This document shows positions 19,401 through 29,125 of a stretch of 64,000 nt of DNA, in pieces. Source of the stretch: Thiocapsa marina 5811 (GTDB taxonomy: Bacteria > Pseudomonadota > Gammaproteobacteria > Chromatiales > Chromatiaceae); the NCBI RefSeq assembly GCF_000223985.1, contig NZ_AFWV01000013.1, positions 124,001 to 188,000 of the forward strand, given 5' to 3'. Made by a program: the position numbers and the translations under genes. Below the pieces are notes generated by a model that was given only the letters and a program-made list of their open reading frames with translations, did no database searches and had not been told where the DNA came from. Position 1 is the stretch's first letter. Each line of letters begins with the position of its first letter.

Positions 19401-22058
19401 ATGTACCGCGACACGCCGCACCCGATCCATCGCAGAGACTATCGTCCGCCCGAGTTTCTGATCGACCATGTCGAGCTCCGATTCGATCTGGATCCGGACC
19501 GCACACGGGTCGAGGCGAGCTTGGAGGTGCGCCGGAATCCAGCGGCAACTCGCGGCGACGGCACGCTCAGGCTCCACGGCGAGCAGCTGGATCTGGAGGA
19601 GGTGGCGATCGACGGACACAGACTCGCGCCTGCCGAGTACCGGGTGGAACCCGATTCGCTTACGCTGCAGCGGGTTCCGGACCGTTTCCGGCTCGACACC
19701 CGTGTGCGCATTCATCCCAACCTCAACACCGCCCTCGAGGGGCTTTACCAGTCCGGCGACATGCTCTGCACCCAGTGCGAGGCGGAGGGTTTCAGGCGCA
19801 TCACCTATTTTCTGGATCGCCCGGATGTCATGGCCCGCTATCGAACCACGCTCATCGCCGACAAAGGACGCTTCCCGGTACTCCTGTCCAACGGCAACCG
19901 GGTCGAGGAGCGCGAGCTCGTGGATGGCCGCCATCTCGTGTCCTGGGAGGACCCGTTTCCCAAGCCCAGTTACCTCTTCGCGCTGATCGCAGGTGATCTG
20001 AGCGCGATCGAGGATCGCTTTACGACGGCGTCAGGCCGTGATGTCGTCCTGCAGATCTTCGTCGAGCCGCACAATCTGGACCGATGCGACCACGCGATGC
20101 AGTCGCTCAAGAAGGCGATGCGGTGGGACGAGGAGCGGTTCGGTCGGGAATACGATCTCGATGTCTACATGATCGTGGCGGTCAGTCATTTCAACATGGG
20201 GGCCATGGAGAACAAGGGCCTCAACGTCTTCAACGACAAGTTCGTGCTGGCCCGCGCCGATACCGCCACGGACGAGGACTTTCAGGGTATCGAGGGCGTC
20301 ATCGCGCACGAGTATTTCCACAACTGGAGCGGCAACCGCATCACCTGCCGTGACTGGTTTCAGCTCAGCCTCAAGGAAGGCTTCACCGTCTATCGCGATC
20401 AGGAGTTCTCGGCCGACGTCGGTTCGCGCGGCGTAAAACGTGTCGCCGACGTACGCCTGCTTCAGGCCCATCAGTTCCCCGAGGACAGCAGCCCGATGGC
20501 GCACCCGGTGCGGCCCGATTCCTATTTCGAGATCAACAACTTCTACACCGCGACCGTCTACAACAAGGGCGCCGAGCTGGTGCGGATGCAGGCGACCTTG
20601 CTCGGCCCCGAGCTCTTCCGCAAGGCCACCGATCTGTATTTCACGCGGCATGACGGCCAGGCCGTGACGACGGATGATTTCGTCCGTTGCATGGAGGACG
20701 TGAGCGGGCGCGACCTCATGCAGTTCCGTCGCTGGTACTCCCAAGCCGGGACGCCGCATCTGCACATCGAGGCCGCCTACGACGCAGAGCGCGCGACCTA
20801 CAGCCTCCTGATTCGCCAAGCGATCGCGCCGACACCGGGCGAGCCCGACAAGGATCCGCTGCATCTTCCGCTCGCGATCGCCCTGCTGGATCCGCAGGGA
20901 CGGGAGCTGGCGCTTCGCCTCGAGGGCGAGCCGAACGCAGGGGAGCCGGGAACACGGATCCTTGAGCTGCGCGATTGGGAGACCCGCCTGTGTTTCGTGG
21001 ATGTTCCCGTTCGCCCCGTGCCCTCGCTGCTGCGTGGATTCTCCGCTCCGGTGCAGCCGAGGTTCGACTACGGCGACGATGACCTGCTCCTTCTCTTGCG
21101 TCACGACAGCGACGGTTACTCCCGCTGGAATGCCGCGCGCATCCTGATGCAGCGTGTCCTCTCGACGATGATCGCGGATCCCGAGGCCGAGGTTCCGGGG
21201 CGCTTCGTGGAGGCATTTCGCGGCGCCCTCACCGATCCGGAGACCGACAAGGCCCTGCTGGCCGAGGTCCTGACCCTGCCCTCCGAATCGTTTCTCGGAG
21301 ATCAGATGGAGACCGTCGACGTCGATGGGATTCATCGTGCAAGGAACACGCTTCGAGAGATCCTGGGAGAGCGGCTCGTCGAAGAGCTGTTGAGCGTTTA
21401 TCGCGACAACGCCGACGTCGAGCGCTATGCACCGACACCCGATGCGATCGGCCGGCGTGCGCTCAAGAACCTTGCCCTGGGATATCTGATGGCTGCGGGA
21501 GACGCCCGGGCGCTGACCCTGTGCCGCGCCCAATTCGCGGGTGCCGGAAACATGACCGACGCGATCGCCGCGCTGCGTCTGCTGGTGGATCACGGCGGCG
21601 AGGATGGCACCTCTGCCCTCGAGGCGTTCCACCGGCGCTGGTCCAAGGAGCCGTTGGTGATCGACAAATGGTTCAGTGTCCAAGCGACCAGCAGCCGCGC
21701 AGGAACCCTGGGCATCGTGACCGGCCTCCTGCAGCACCCGGACTTTTCGCTGCGCAATCCGAATCGGGTACGCAGCCTCGTCGGCGCCTTCTGCACCGCC
21801 AATCCGGCCCGCTTCCATGCCCGCGACGGCGGCGGATATCGATTCCTCGCCGACCGAGTCCTGGAGCTGGATCCGCTCAATCCGCAAATCGCGGCGCGGC
21901 TGCTCAAGGCGCTCATCCGTTGGCGCCGATACGACGCGGGCCGTCAGGCGCTGATGCGCACCGAGATCGAGCGCATCCTCGCGGCCGAGGAGCTCTCCAG
22001 CGATACCTTCGAGGTTGCCTCCAAGGCGTTGGAGGATACGGAGCATCCGGCCCGATGA
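19401..22058 (+). CDS. pepN: aminopeptidase N
   Basis: PepN is a cytosolic M1 zinc aminopeptidase that trims peptides left by ATP-dependent proteases. The zinc site is H303, E304, H307 (HEYFHNW) with E326 as third ligand, and the substrate-binding GAMENKGL lies upstream of it. At 885 residues it is close to the E. coli enzyme (870). The gene stands alone, transcribed away from grxC, with a 104-bp gap before it. The long open frame on its opposite strand is a GC-bias shadow. Confidence 0.95.
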   Translation: MYRDTPHPIHRRDYRPPEFLIDHVELRFDLDPDRTRVEASLEVRRNPAATRGDGTLRLHGEQLDLEEVAIDGHRLAPAEYRVEPDSLTLQRVPDRFRLDTRVRIHPNLNTALEGLYQSGDMLCTQCEAEGFRRITYFLDRPDVMARYRTTLIADKGRFPVLLSNGNRVEERELVDGRHLVSWEDPFPKPSYLFALIAGDLSAIEDRFTTASGRDVVLQIFVEPHNLDRCDHAMQSLKKAMRWDEERFGREYDLDVYMIVAVSHFNMGAMENKGLNVFNDKFVLARADTATDEDFQGIEGVIAHEYFHNWSGNRITCRDWFQLSLKEGFTVYRDQEFSADVGSRGVKRVADVRLLQAHQFPEDSSPMAHPVRPDSYFEINNFYTATVYNKGAELVRMQATLLGPELFRKATDLYFTRHDGQAVTTDDFVRCMEDVSGRDLMQFRRWYSQAGTPHLHIEAAYDAERATYSLLIRQAIAPTPGEPDKDPLHLPLAIALLDPQGRELALRLEGEPNAGEPGTRILELRDWETRLCFVDVPVRPVPSLLRGFSAPVQPRFDYGDDDLLLLLRHDSDGYSRWNAARILMQRVLSTMIADPEAEVPGRFVEAFRGALTDPETDKALLAEVLTLPSESFLGDQMETVDVDGIHRARNTLREILGERLVEELLSVYRDNADVERYAPTPDAIGRRALKNLALGYLMAAGDARALTLCRAQFAGAGNMTDAIAALRLLVDHGGEDGTSALEAFHRRWSKEPLVIDKWFSVQATSSRAGTLGIVTGLLQHPDFSLRNPNRVRSLVGAFCTANPARFHARDGGGYRFLADRVLELDPLNPQIAARLLKALIRWRRYDAGRQALMRTEIERILAAEELSSDTFEVASKALEDTEHPAR

Positions 22059-22211
22059 TCCTCGACGGCCCTCGATGGCCTCCGGACGACTCCTTGGGCG
22101 ATTTCCGGGAGTGACCATCCCGGCCGTGCGGATCACCAACGCTTGCCGGGCGCCTAAAGCCGCCCTTTCTTCTTGGTCCATGCTTTCCCGGACATCATCT
22201 TAGAGAAGGAC

Positions 22212-23342
22212 ATGATCGGAATCGTCGATCGCTATCTGCTGTCGGAAGCGACCAAGGTCTTCTCCGCAATTGTGGCGATCCTGGTTCTGGTGGTTGCGAG
22301 CATGCTTTTTTTGCGCACCCTCGAGGAGGTCAACGTCGGAGCGCTGAGCGCGCATCTGGTGATCAACTTCCTTGCCTTTCAGGTTCTGCGCGATATGCCC
22401 AACCTGTTGCCGCCGGCGTTTTTTCTGGCGCTGCTGGTGACCTTGAGCCGATTCTCGCGCGACAGCGAGCTGATTGCGATGAGTGCCTGCGGCATCGGCC
22501 CGCGCCGGGTGTTGCGGGCGTTGCTGATCCTTGCCGTGCCGGTCGCTGTGGTCACCGCCGGGATCTCCTTGTTTCTGCAGCCTTGGGCTGCGGCCGGGAT
22601 CCATCAAATCCGGATGCAACAGAAGGAGCAGGCGGCACAGATCGCGGGCCTTCAACCCGGTCGGTTCTATCTCGAGCAAGGCGGTGAGCTGGTCCTCTAT
22701 ATCGGCGACATCGACCGCCGGCAGTCGCTCGGCGATGTCTTTATCCTCGACCGTCGCGAGGATGTTGCCCGGCTGGTGGTGAGTCGGGGTGGGCAGCATC
22801 GCATCGAGGGGGAGACGGGCGACCACATCGTGACCCTATCGAGCGGGCACCGCTTCGACGGCGATCCGGGGTCGGCCGCCTTCATGATCGGGGAGTTCGA
22901 GGAATATCGTGTTCGGATCCGGTCGTCCGACGCCGCGCCGGGCGTGATCTCCAAGCGTTCCACCACGCCTTCGCGTGAGCTCTTGGCGTCCCCCGAGACG
23001 GCCGACCGCGCGGAGCTCGAGCACCGGCTTGCGGCGCCCCTGGCGATTCTCGTCCTGACTATCGTCGCGATTCCGCTGGTCGCGCTCTCTCCTCGTCAGC
23101 GCAGCTCCGGGCGGCTCTTTCTTGCGTTCTTGGCCTATTTCAGCTTCTTCAATCTGCAGCGTCTCGCTGAAAACTGGCTGGCGACGGGGGTCACCCCGGT
23201 GTGGTTGACGAGCTTCTGGTACCAGGCCGTGATCCTCGGCATGGTTTATCTGCTCTTGCTCCCCGAGAGTCTTTGGCTCAAGCGTCTGATCGCGCGCCTG
23301 TCGGGCGCGTCGAACGGCAGGCTCGGCGCACAGCCCGGTTAG
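22212..23342 (+). CDS. lptF: LPS export permease LptF
   Basis: LptF/LptG-family permeases form the membrane part of the LptB2FG exporter that moves lipopolysaccharide from the inner membrane. There are three membrane segments at the N terminus (about 10-120), a periplasmic beta-jellyroll (about 130-270) and three at the C terminus. The early IVDRYLLSEATKVF sequence fits LptF best. ATG 22212 has AGAAGGA upstream. The usual partner lptG does not follow; a hemerythrin gene on the other strand does. Confidence 0.87.
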   Translation: MIGIVDRYLLSEATKVFSAIVAILVLVVASMLFLRTLEEVNVGALSAHLVINFLAFQVLRDMPNLLPPAFFLALLVTLSRFSRDSELIAMSACGIGPRRVLRALLILAVPVAVVTAGISLFLQPWAAAGIHQIRMQQKEQAAQIAGLQPGRFYLEQGGELVLYIGDIDRRQSLGDVFILDRREDVARLVVSRGGQHRIEGETGDHIVTLSSGHRFDGDPGSAAFMIGEFEEYRVRIRSSDAAPGVISKRSTTPSRELLASPETADRAELEHRLAAPLAILVLTIVAIPLVALSPRQRSSGRLFLAFLAYFSFFNLQRLAENWLATGVTPVWLTSFWYQAVILGMVYLLLLPESLWLKRLIARLSGASNGRLGAQPG

Positions 23343-23368
23343 CCGCAGCGCTCACGGACGTCACCGCC

Positions 23369-23947
23369 TCAGGGTCGCGTCGCCTCCGCGTATGCACGGG
23401 CGAGACGCCGGTCCTCGGCAACGAAGTGATCGAAGCACCACTGTTTCACCCACTGCAGGGACTCCTGGCCGAAGGCGTCGCCGTGCTCGCGAACGACTTG
23501 TCGGTGCAGCTCGGTCAGCTCCGCCAACTGTAGGCTGTGCTCGCATTTGTGGGTTTGGAAGTCGTCGTAATCGATCGACAGCATGATGGCTTCCTCGCGC
23601 TCGAAATGATGCCTCAGGTGGCTCAAGAGTGCCTCGAAACGCGCGAGGGGCTCGCTCTGGGCGGTGTTCTGCTCCAGGCCATCGCCGGTTCTGCCTCGAT
23701 CATGCCGGGCGCCCGGTTGGCTGGCGAGCAATGCATTCACCAGGGTGACGAGCCGGCGATGGTCCGCGTCCAATGCGGGAATACCCATGCACCATTCGTC
23801 CCGCCACATGAGCGGGGTCTGCACCGGCCCCTCGAGTCTCCTCGACGGCTGGTTGTCGCGCGACGCTACCGCCGCCGCGAGCCGATCCGACTGCGCCTGG
23901 CCGACGGCCGGCGCCCCGGCAACGTGAGGCGTATCTCGATTCATCAT
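23369..23947 (-). CDS. bacteriohemerythrin
   Basis: This non-heme diiron protein binds O2 reversibly. The ligand motifs are intact: LDADH (H63), HLRHHFEREE, THKCEH and WCFDHFVAEDRRLA, giving five histidines and two carboxylates across a four-helix bundle. A 45-residue Ala-rich N-terminal extension precedes the usual WRDEWCMGIPALD start. No methyl-accepting or cyclase domain is attached. In a microaerophile or anaerobe it could store oxygen or deliver it; which applies here is unknown. Confidence 0.9.
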   Translation of the reverse strand: MMNRDTPHVAGAPAVGQAQSDRLAAAVASRDNQPSRRLEGPVQTPLMWRDEWCMGIPALDADHRRLVTLVNALLASQPGARHDRGRTGDGLEQNTAQSEPLARFEALLSHLRHHFEREEAIMLSIDYDDFQTHKCEHSLQLAELTELHRQVVREHGDAFGQESLQWVKQWCFDHFVAEDRRLARAYAEATRP

Positions 23948-24323
23948 AACCTCCGCGTAACCTCCTCGACTGCGGCCGATGGATTCGAGGGGTTGCTGAA
24001 GGGAACCCTATGCGAGGTAGGTACCCTCTCAGCCGAATCCGTATGGCCGTCGTGATCAACATCTCGACCGGAAGGCGACACGCGCATGTTCCGATCTCCT
24101 CGCCCGGCGCGCTCGGTAAAAGGCCCACCCCTCGACAGCCCCACGAGTGCGGTCGACACCATAAAGCGGGATGCCGGGGTCGATCCTTATCCTGAATCAA
24201 TTCGACAATGGGTTTCCGCGCTCTGCTCGAACCGTTCGGCTGCGGTGCCGCCGCGTGGTTGGAAACCGTTCGGCAAGACGTCCGGCATCGGATTTTCAGC
24301 ACACGCGTTTTGCTGAAACCAAC
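23948..24323. other. intergenic region, no gene seen
   Basis: This 376-bp gap separates the hemerythrin start from the potI stop. The hemerythrin promoter must lie at its left edge on the minus strand. The rest has short open frames with no recognisable product and no repeat shared with other parts of the window. Confidence 0.5.
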
Positions 24324-25127
24324 TCACCGCACCTCGCGGCCCCGGCGCATCAAGATCCCCGCAATCACGACCGCCAGCGTGACGACCGCGACGATGATGG
24401 TCGCCAGGGCGTTGATCTGCGGGGAGACCCCCATGCGCACGCTCGAATAGATGACCATCGGCAACGTCGTCGAGCCGGGCCCCGCGACGAAACTGGCGAT
24501 GACCAGATCGTCGAGCGAGAGCGTGAAGGCGAGCAGCCAGCCCGAGAACAGGGCGGGCGCGATCAGCGGGAGTGTGATCGTCAGATAGACGCGCAGCGGG
24601 CGGGCGCCCAGATCCATGGCCGCCTCCTCGAGCGAGCGGTCCATCTGGGAGAGGCGCGCGCGCACCACCACGGCCACATAGGCCATGCTGAAGGTGACAT
24701 GGGCGATCGTGATGGTCGTAAAGCCGCGACCGCCGGGCCAGCCGATCGTTTGTTGCATCGCGACGAAGAGCAGCAGCAGCGAAAGCCCGATGATGACGTC
24801 CGGCATCACCAGCGGTGCGGTGAGCAGCAGCTCGAATCCGGTGCGTCCGCGAAAGTTGCGATGGCGCACCAGGGCGTTGGCCGCAAGGGTCCCGAGCACG
24901 ACCGCCAGGGTCGCGTTCACGGCGGCGATACGCACGCTCAACCAGGCGGCATCGAGCAGTTGCCGGTTGCGCAAGAGCTCGCCATACCATTTGGTCGAGA
25001 ATCCGGTCCAGACGGTCACCAAGCGCGACTCGTTGAACGAATAGATGATCAGCAGCAAGATCGGCACGTACAAAAAGGCATAACCGAAGGCGAGCAGGGT
25101 CAGCAATGGCCAGCGTCGGCGCCTCAT
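24324..25127 (-). CDS. potI: polyamine ABC transporter permease (PotC/PotI type)
   Basis: This 267-residue inner-membrane permease has six predicted membrane segments and the binding-protein-dependent EAA loop (LEEAAMDLGARPLRVYLTITLPLIAP) that docks on the ATPase. It is the last gene of a four-gene set in the order PotF-G-H-I. ATG 25127 overlaps the potH stop by 4 nt. Family assignment is firm; naming it after the putrescine system rather than the spermidine system rests on gene order and PotF similarity. Confidence 0.9.
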   Translation of the reverse strand: MRRRRWPLLTLLAFGYAFLYVPILLLIIYSFNESRLVTVWTGFSTKWYGELLRNRQLLDAAWLSVRIAAVNATLAVVLGTLAANALVRHRNFRGRTGFELLLTAPLVMPDVIIGLSLLLLFVAMQQTIGWPGGRGFTTITIAHVTFSMAYVAVVVRARLSQMDRSLEEAAMDLGARPLRVYLTITLPLIAPALFSGWLLAFTLSLDDLVIASFVAGPGSTTLPMVIYSSVRMGVSPQINALATIIVAVVTLAVVIAGILMRRGREVR

Positions 25128-26044
25128 GGACGGCTTCCCTCCATGCGCTGCTGCAGACGCTGCATCATCACGAAGGGAACGACCAGCAGCGCAAGCAGCA
25201 GGATCGCCAGCGCCGAGGCGAGCGGCCAATCCTTGTTGGAGAAGAACTCGCTCCAGAGCAGCTTGCCGACCATGAGGCTCTCGGGTCCGCCGAGCAGATC
25301 CGGGATCACGAACTCCCCCACCACCGGTATAAACACGAGCATGCTCCCGGCGACGATACCGGCCATCGAGAGCGGCAGCGTGACCCGCAGGAAGGCCCGC
25401 ATGGGACGGCAGCCCAGATCCGCGGCGGCCTCGAGCAGGCTCGGGTCGAGACGCGTGAGATTGGCGTAAAGCGGCAGGATCATAAAGGGCAGATAGGAGT
25501 AGACCACCCCGATATAGACGGCCGTCTGGGTATGCAGGATCGCCAACGGGGTGTCGATCAGGCCTAGCCAGATCAGCGCATCGTTGAGGAGCCCGTTGGG
25601 CTTGAGGATCCCGATCCAGGCGTAGACGCGGATCAGGAACGAGGTCCAGAAGGGCAGGACGATCAGCATCAGCAGGGTAATCCGCCAGCGCTCGGGGGCG
25701 GTTGCGATGGCATAAGCCATCGGGTAGCCGAGGAGCAGACAGAGCAGGGTGCAGATGACGGCGACTTGGAGCGAGTTGAGCAGGGCGCTCAGATAGAGGT
25801 CGTCCTGCGCAACCATCATGAAGTTGCGCAGATTGATCTCGATGCGCAGCAAACCTTCGTCGACCCACTGCCAGAGCGCGGTGTAGGGCGGCTGAGCGAG
25901 CGCAGGCTCCGCCAGACTGATCTGCAGCACGATGGCGAAGGGCAGCAGGAAGAAGAGCCCCAGCCACAGGTAGGGGATGCCGATGTTGACCAGTCGACTC
26001 ATGCGACGGTGGCGGACGGATGCGCTGGGAAGCGGTGCGGGCAT
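25124..26044 (-). CDS. potH: polyamine ABC transporter permease (PotB/PotH type)
   Basis: This is the second permease of the importer, 306 residues with six membrane segments and the EAA loop LLEAAADLGCRPMRAFLRVTLP. It forms a heterodimeric channel with the next gene product. The protein begins with about 15 basic/polar residues before the first membrane segment; M15 is a possible later start. It starts 39 bp downstream of the ATPase gene. Confidence 0.9.
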   Translation of the reverse strand: MPAPLPSASVRHRRMSRLVNIGIPYLWLGLFFLLPFAIVLQISLAEPALAQPPYTALWQWVDEGLLRIEINLRNFMMVAQDDLYLSALLNSLQVAVICTLLCLLLGYPMAYAIATAPERWRITLLMLIVLPFWTSFLIRVYAWIGILKPNGLLNDALIWLGLIDTPLAILHTQTAVYIGVVYSYLPFMILPLYANLTRLDPSLLEAAADLGCRPMRAFLRVTLPLSMAGIVAGSMLVFIPVVGEFVIPDLLGGPESLMVGKLLWSEFFSNKDWPLASALAILLLALLVVPFVMMQRLQQRMEGSRP

Positions 26045-26083
26045 GGTGCTGCTCGGTTGCGGTCCGATCTCGGACCGGGGCGG

Positions 26084-27220
26084 CTACTCGGTCAAGACGA
26101 CGCCGCTGGTCGGCGACCACTCGATGGCGACCTCTTGCTCCCAGGTCAGGGCCTGCTCGGTGCGCGGTTGGACATTGGTCAGCGTCATCTCGACCAAGGC
26201 CCCGTCGCCGACGCGGATGCGATAGATGGATACGTCTCCGAGATAGGCGATGTCCTCCACCCGGCCCTTGAGCTGATTGACGCCGTCGTCTCTGAAGTCC
26301 GCACAGAGCCGCATCTTCTCGGGTCTTACCGCGACCGTGACCGGGGTGCCGAGCACCATCGGATGGAAGGCACGCATGCGCATGGGTCGGCCGACCCGGG
26401 TCTCGACCAGGACCTGATTGCCTTCGGTCGCAACCACCTTGCCCTCGAACAGGTTGATCGAGCCGATGAACTCGGCCACCAGACGACAGGTCGGGAACTC
26501 GTAGATGGCGGTCGGGGTGTCGACCTGCATGATCTGACCGGCATCCATGACCGCGATGCGCGTGGACATGGTCATGGCCTCTTCCTGATCGTGCGTGACG
26601 GTCACGAAGGTGATGCCGAGACGCTCCTGCAGGTTGACCAGCTCGAACTGAGTGTTTTCGCGAAGCCGCTTGTCGAGCGCACCGAGCGGCTCGTCGAGCA
26701 GCAGGAGCTTCGGGTGCTTGGCCAGACTGCGGGCGAGCGCAACGCGCTGGCGCTGTCCGCCCGAGAGCTGATCGGGCCGACGCTTACGCAGCTCGGTGAT
26801 CTTCAGCAGATCCAGCATCTCGCCGACACGTTCGCCACGCTCGCGCCTCGGCATCCGATCCTGCTTGAGCCCGAACTCCACGTTCTGCTCCACGCTCATG
26901 TGCGGGAAGAGGGCGTAGGACTGGAACATCATGTTCACCGGCCGCGAATAGGCCGGGACATCCGTGACATCCACCCCGTCGATGTAGATGCGTCCGGCGC
27001 TCGGATACTCGAGCCCCGCGAGCATGCGCAGCAGCGTGGACTTGCCGCAGCCCGAGCTTCCGAGCAGCGAGAAGAACTCGCCCTGGAAGATCTCGAGACT
27101 GACGTCGTCTACGGCATAGACGTCACCGAACTTTTTGGTGACCCGGTCGATGCGCAGATAGGGAACTGCCTTGGGATCCTGCCAAGGCTCAAGCGAGCGC
27201 CGCTCGGCGAGCGTAGCCAT
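26084..27220 (-). CDS. potG: polyamine ABC transporter ATPase (PotA/PotG type)
   Basis: This is the ATP-hydrolysing subunit of the importer. Walker A is GSSGCGKST, the signature is LSGGQRQRVALARSLA, Walker B is LLLLDEP and the switch His is in VTHDQEEA. A C-terminal TOBE regulatory domain fills the last ~100 residues. The length of 378 residues matches PotG (377). It lies 21 bp downstream of the binding-protein gene. Confidence 0.93.
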   Translation of the reverse strand: MATLAERRSLEPWQDPKAVPYLRIDRVTKKFGDVYAVDDVSLEIFQGEFFSLLGSSGCGKSTLLRMLAGLEYPSAGRIYIDGVDVTDVPAYSRPVNMMFQSYALFPHMSVEQNVEFGLKQDRMPRRERGERVGEMLDLLKITELRKRRPDQLSGGQRQRVALARSLAKHPKLLLLDEPLGALDKRLRENTQFELVNLQERLGITFVTVTHDQEEAMTMSTRIAVMDAGQIMQVDTPTAIYEFPTCRLVAEFIGSINLFEGKVVATEGNQVLVETRVGRPMRMRAFHPMVLGTPVTVAVRPEKMRLCADFRDDGVNQLKGRVEDIAYLGDVSIYRIRVGDGALVEMTLTNVQPRTEQALTWEQEVAIEWSPTSGVVLTE

Positions 27221-27241
27221 CGGCGAGATCCCCGATCCAGC

Positions 27242-28345
27242 TCAGCGGTTCGCCTTGAGGCGCGTCCAGAGACGGTTCAGATCCCGGATCTCACGATCGC
27301 TGCGCTCGGACGGCACGAACAGACGCTCCTTGACCTCGGTCGGCGGATAGATGGCCGGATCCTCCCGAACCGCGTCGTCCAACAGCGGCGTGGCGGCAAG
27401 GTTGGGGTTGGCATAGTAGACCTCGTTGGAGACCGCGGCGATGGCGGCGGGCTGCAACATGTAGGCGATGAAGGCATGCGCCGCGGCCGGATTGGGCGCG
27501 TCCTTCGGGATCGCCATGACGTCGGTCCAGACCGCCGCGCCTTCGCGCGGAATGACATAGTCGATGACCACGCCTTTGCCTGCCTCTTCGGCGCGCGACT
27601 GCGCCTGAAAGACATCGCCGGAGTAGCCCATGGCGACACACAGATCGCCGTTGGCCAGATCGCTCATGTACTGGGAGGAGTGGAAGTAGCGCACATGCGG
27701 ATGGATCGCCTTGATCAACGCCGAGGCGGCGTCGAGATCGTCCTTGTCGAGACTGTTCGGATCCTTGCCCAGGTAGGCGAGGGCGGCGGAGTAGACCTCG
27801 GTGGGGTCGTCCAGCAAACTGATCCCGCAATCGCCGAGCTTGGATGCCGTCTCGGGATCGAAGACCAGTGCCCAGGTGTCCAGGTCGGCGGTCTCGCCCA
27901 AGGCGGCCTGGATCTTGTCGCGATTGATGCCCAAGCCCGAGGTTCCCCACATGTAGGGCACCAGGTGGGCGTTGTCCGGATCGATGTTCGCCAGCTGGCT
28001 CATGATCGCCGGGTCGAGTCGGTCCAAACCCGGGAGCTTGGACGTGTCCAGCGGCAGGTAGAGGTCGGCCTTGATGTGACGTGCGGCGAAGGGGCGCGCG
28101 GTCGGAAAGACCAGATCGTAGCCGCTGCTCCCGGCGAAGAGCTTCGCCTCGAGGACCTCGTTTGAATCGTAGACATCCAGGCGCGGCTTGATGCCGGTCT
28201 CGGATTCGAACCCGGAGAGCGTGTCCTCGGCGACGTAGTCGCTCCAGTTGTAGAGATGGAGGGTCTCGTCCGCGAGGGTGACCGGCGAAATCATCGGTAC
28301 GGCGAGTGCGGAAACAAACAAAAAGGCGGTGGAAGTCCGTTGCAT
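27242..28345 (-). CDS. potF: periplasmic polyamine-binding protein (PotF type)
   Basis: This substrate-binding protein delivers polyamine, probably putrescine, to the membrane importer. Residues 1-25 form a signal peptide (FLFVSALAVPMISPVTLA with cleavage before DET). The NWSDYVAEDTLSGFE and YDSNEVLEAKL segments and the PYMWGTSGLG block are very close to E. coli PotF. ATG 28345 has GGGGA about 6 nt upstream and gives 367 residues. It heads the potFGHI operon on the minus strand. Confidence 0.9.
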   Translation of the reverse strand: MQRTSTAFLFVSALAVPMISPVTLADETLHLYNWSDYVAEDTLSGFESETGIKPRLDVYDSNEVLEAKLFAGSSGYDLVFPTARPFAARHIKADLYLPLDTSKLPGLDRLDPAIMSQLANIDPDNAHLVPYMWGTSGLGINRDKIQAALGETADLDTWALVFDPETASKLGDCGISLLDDPTEVYSAALAYLGKDPNSLDKDDLDAASALIKAIHPHVRYFHSSQYMSDLANGDLCVAMGYSGDVFQAQSRAEEAGKGVVIDYVIPREGAAVWTDVMAIPKDAPNPAAAHAFIAYMLQPAAIAAVSNEVYYANPNLAATPLLDDAVREDPAIYPPTEVKERLFVPSERSDREIRDLNRLWTRLKANR

Positions 28346-28407
28346 ACAGTCCCCGGGGGAATGACGTTGGGGGTGAGCCGAAGATCGGCCTCGACAGGGC
28401 TGCAATG

Positions 28408-28493
28408 CTACTTCAGATTGAAGCGGTATGCGTCGTTTGTTGGATCGGCTTGGCCGCGCGAGCTCCGACGACTGTCGGAGCTGGCGCGGTTTA
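28408..28493 (-). repeat. palindromic element, copy 6
   Basis: Inner hairpin AGCTCCGAC/GTCGGAGCT and right end GGCGCGGTTTA; it also shares TATGCGTCGT with the copy at 57252. The left end is degenerate, so the left boundary is estimated from the family length. Its right tip overlaps the stop codon of the small gene at 28491-28781. Confidence 0.8.
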
Positions 28494-28781
28494 GACGCGC
28501 GTCGAATCACCCTCGACAGACAGAGCGTGCAATTCGATTCGCAAACCGGATCCGTAGCGTCCGGTCGCCTCGTCCTTCGCCTTCTGTACAGCGGTCACGA
28601 TCGAAAGTGCTTGAAGGACATCGCCTTGGGATAGATCTCGCGCGTCTCGACGGTAACTGTCGATGCTCCTCAAGAAGCCTTCGACCAATCTCGCGACATC
28701 CTCGTAAGAGCGGGTATCCGGGTGGAGCGGGATGTCGACGTCAAAGGTGTTGCGGATTGCTCGAGTCTGCTGCAGATGCAT
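28491..28781 (-). CDS. small protein of unknown function
   Basis: This 96-residue soluble protein is not one I recognise. It has no membrane segment or cysteine. The composition is acidic and helical (DTRSYEDVARLVEGFLRSID, then VQKAKDEATGRYG). AGGAG lies about 8 nt before the ATG, which supports it being real. The TAA stop is supplied by the tip of a palindromic element. It precedes the potF operon on the same strand with about 145 bp between. Confidence 0.55.
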   Translation of the reverse strand: MHLQQTRAIRNTFDVDIPLHPDTRSYEDVARLVEGFLRSIDSYRRDARDLSQGDVLQALSIVTAVQKAKDEATGRYGSGLRIELHALSVEGDSTRV

Positions 28782-29125
28782 GACGGTTTCTCCTGCTTGT
28801 CGACATGGAAGGGGAAGGTCGGGATGTCTCGTTCGGTCTGCCTGGCTCGTTCTGCCGAGATCCGCATGCGGGGTTCGTCGGCATCAGTCATGGACAAGGC
28901 TTGGACAAGGGCGGTCACAGTCCCACCTTGCGCTGAACCCAATATGCGCTCTGCGGACCGTTTCGCCACCGCCGGCGGGTTTCTACTCAACGCTTCTCTC
29001 CCTGATGAACCGATATTGACCAACTTTCATAGTCGACATTAGGCGCGTTTTTGGCGCTTGTCAAGGCTAAAACATAAACAAAATATGAACAACAACCCCA
29101 AGCTTAGGATCACGAGGAGATCGCA
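28782..29125. promoter_or_regulatory. intergenic region with AT-rich promoter segment
   Basis: This 344-bp gap lies between two divergent genes. The stretch about 29055-29100 (TTGTCA, then an AT-rich run containing ATAAACAAAATATG) is much richer in A/T than its surroundings and is the likely promoter region of the MerR-type regulator at 29126. Exact hexamers cannot be assigned. The left half has no recognisable gene. Confidence 0.45.
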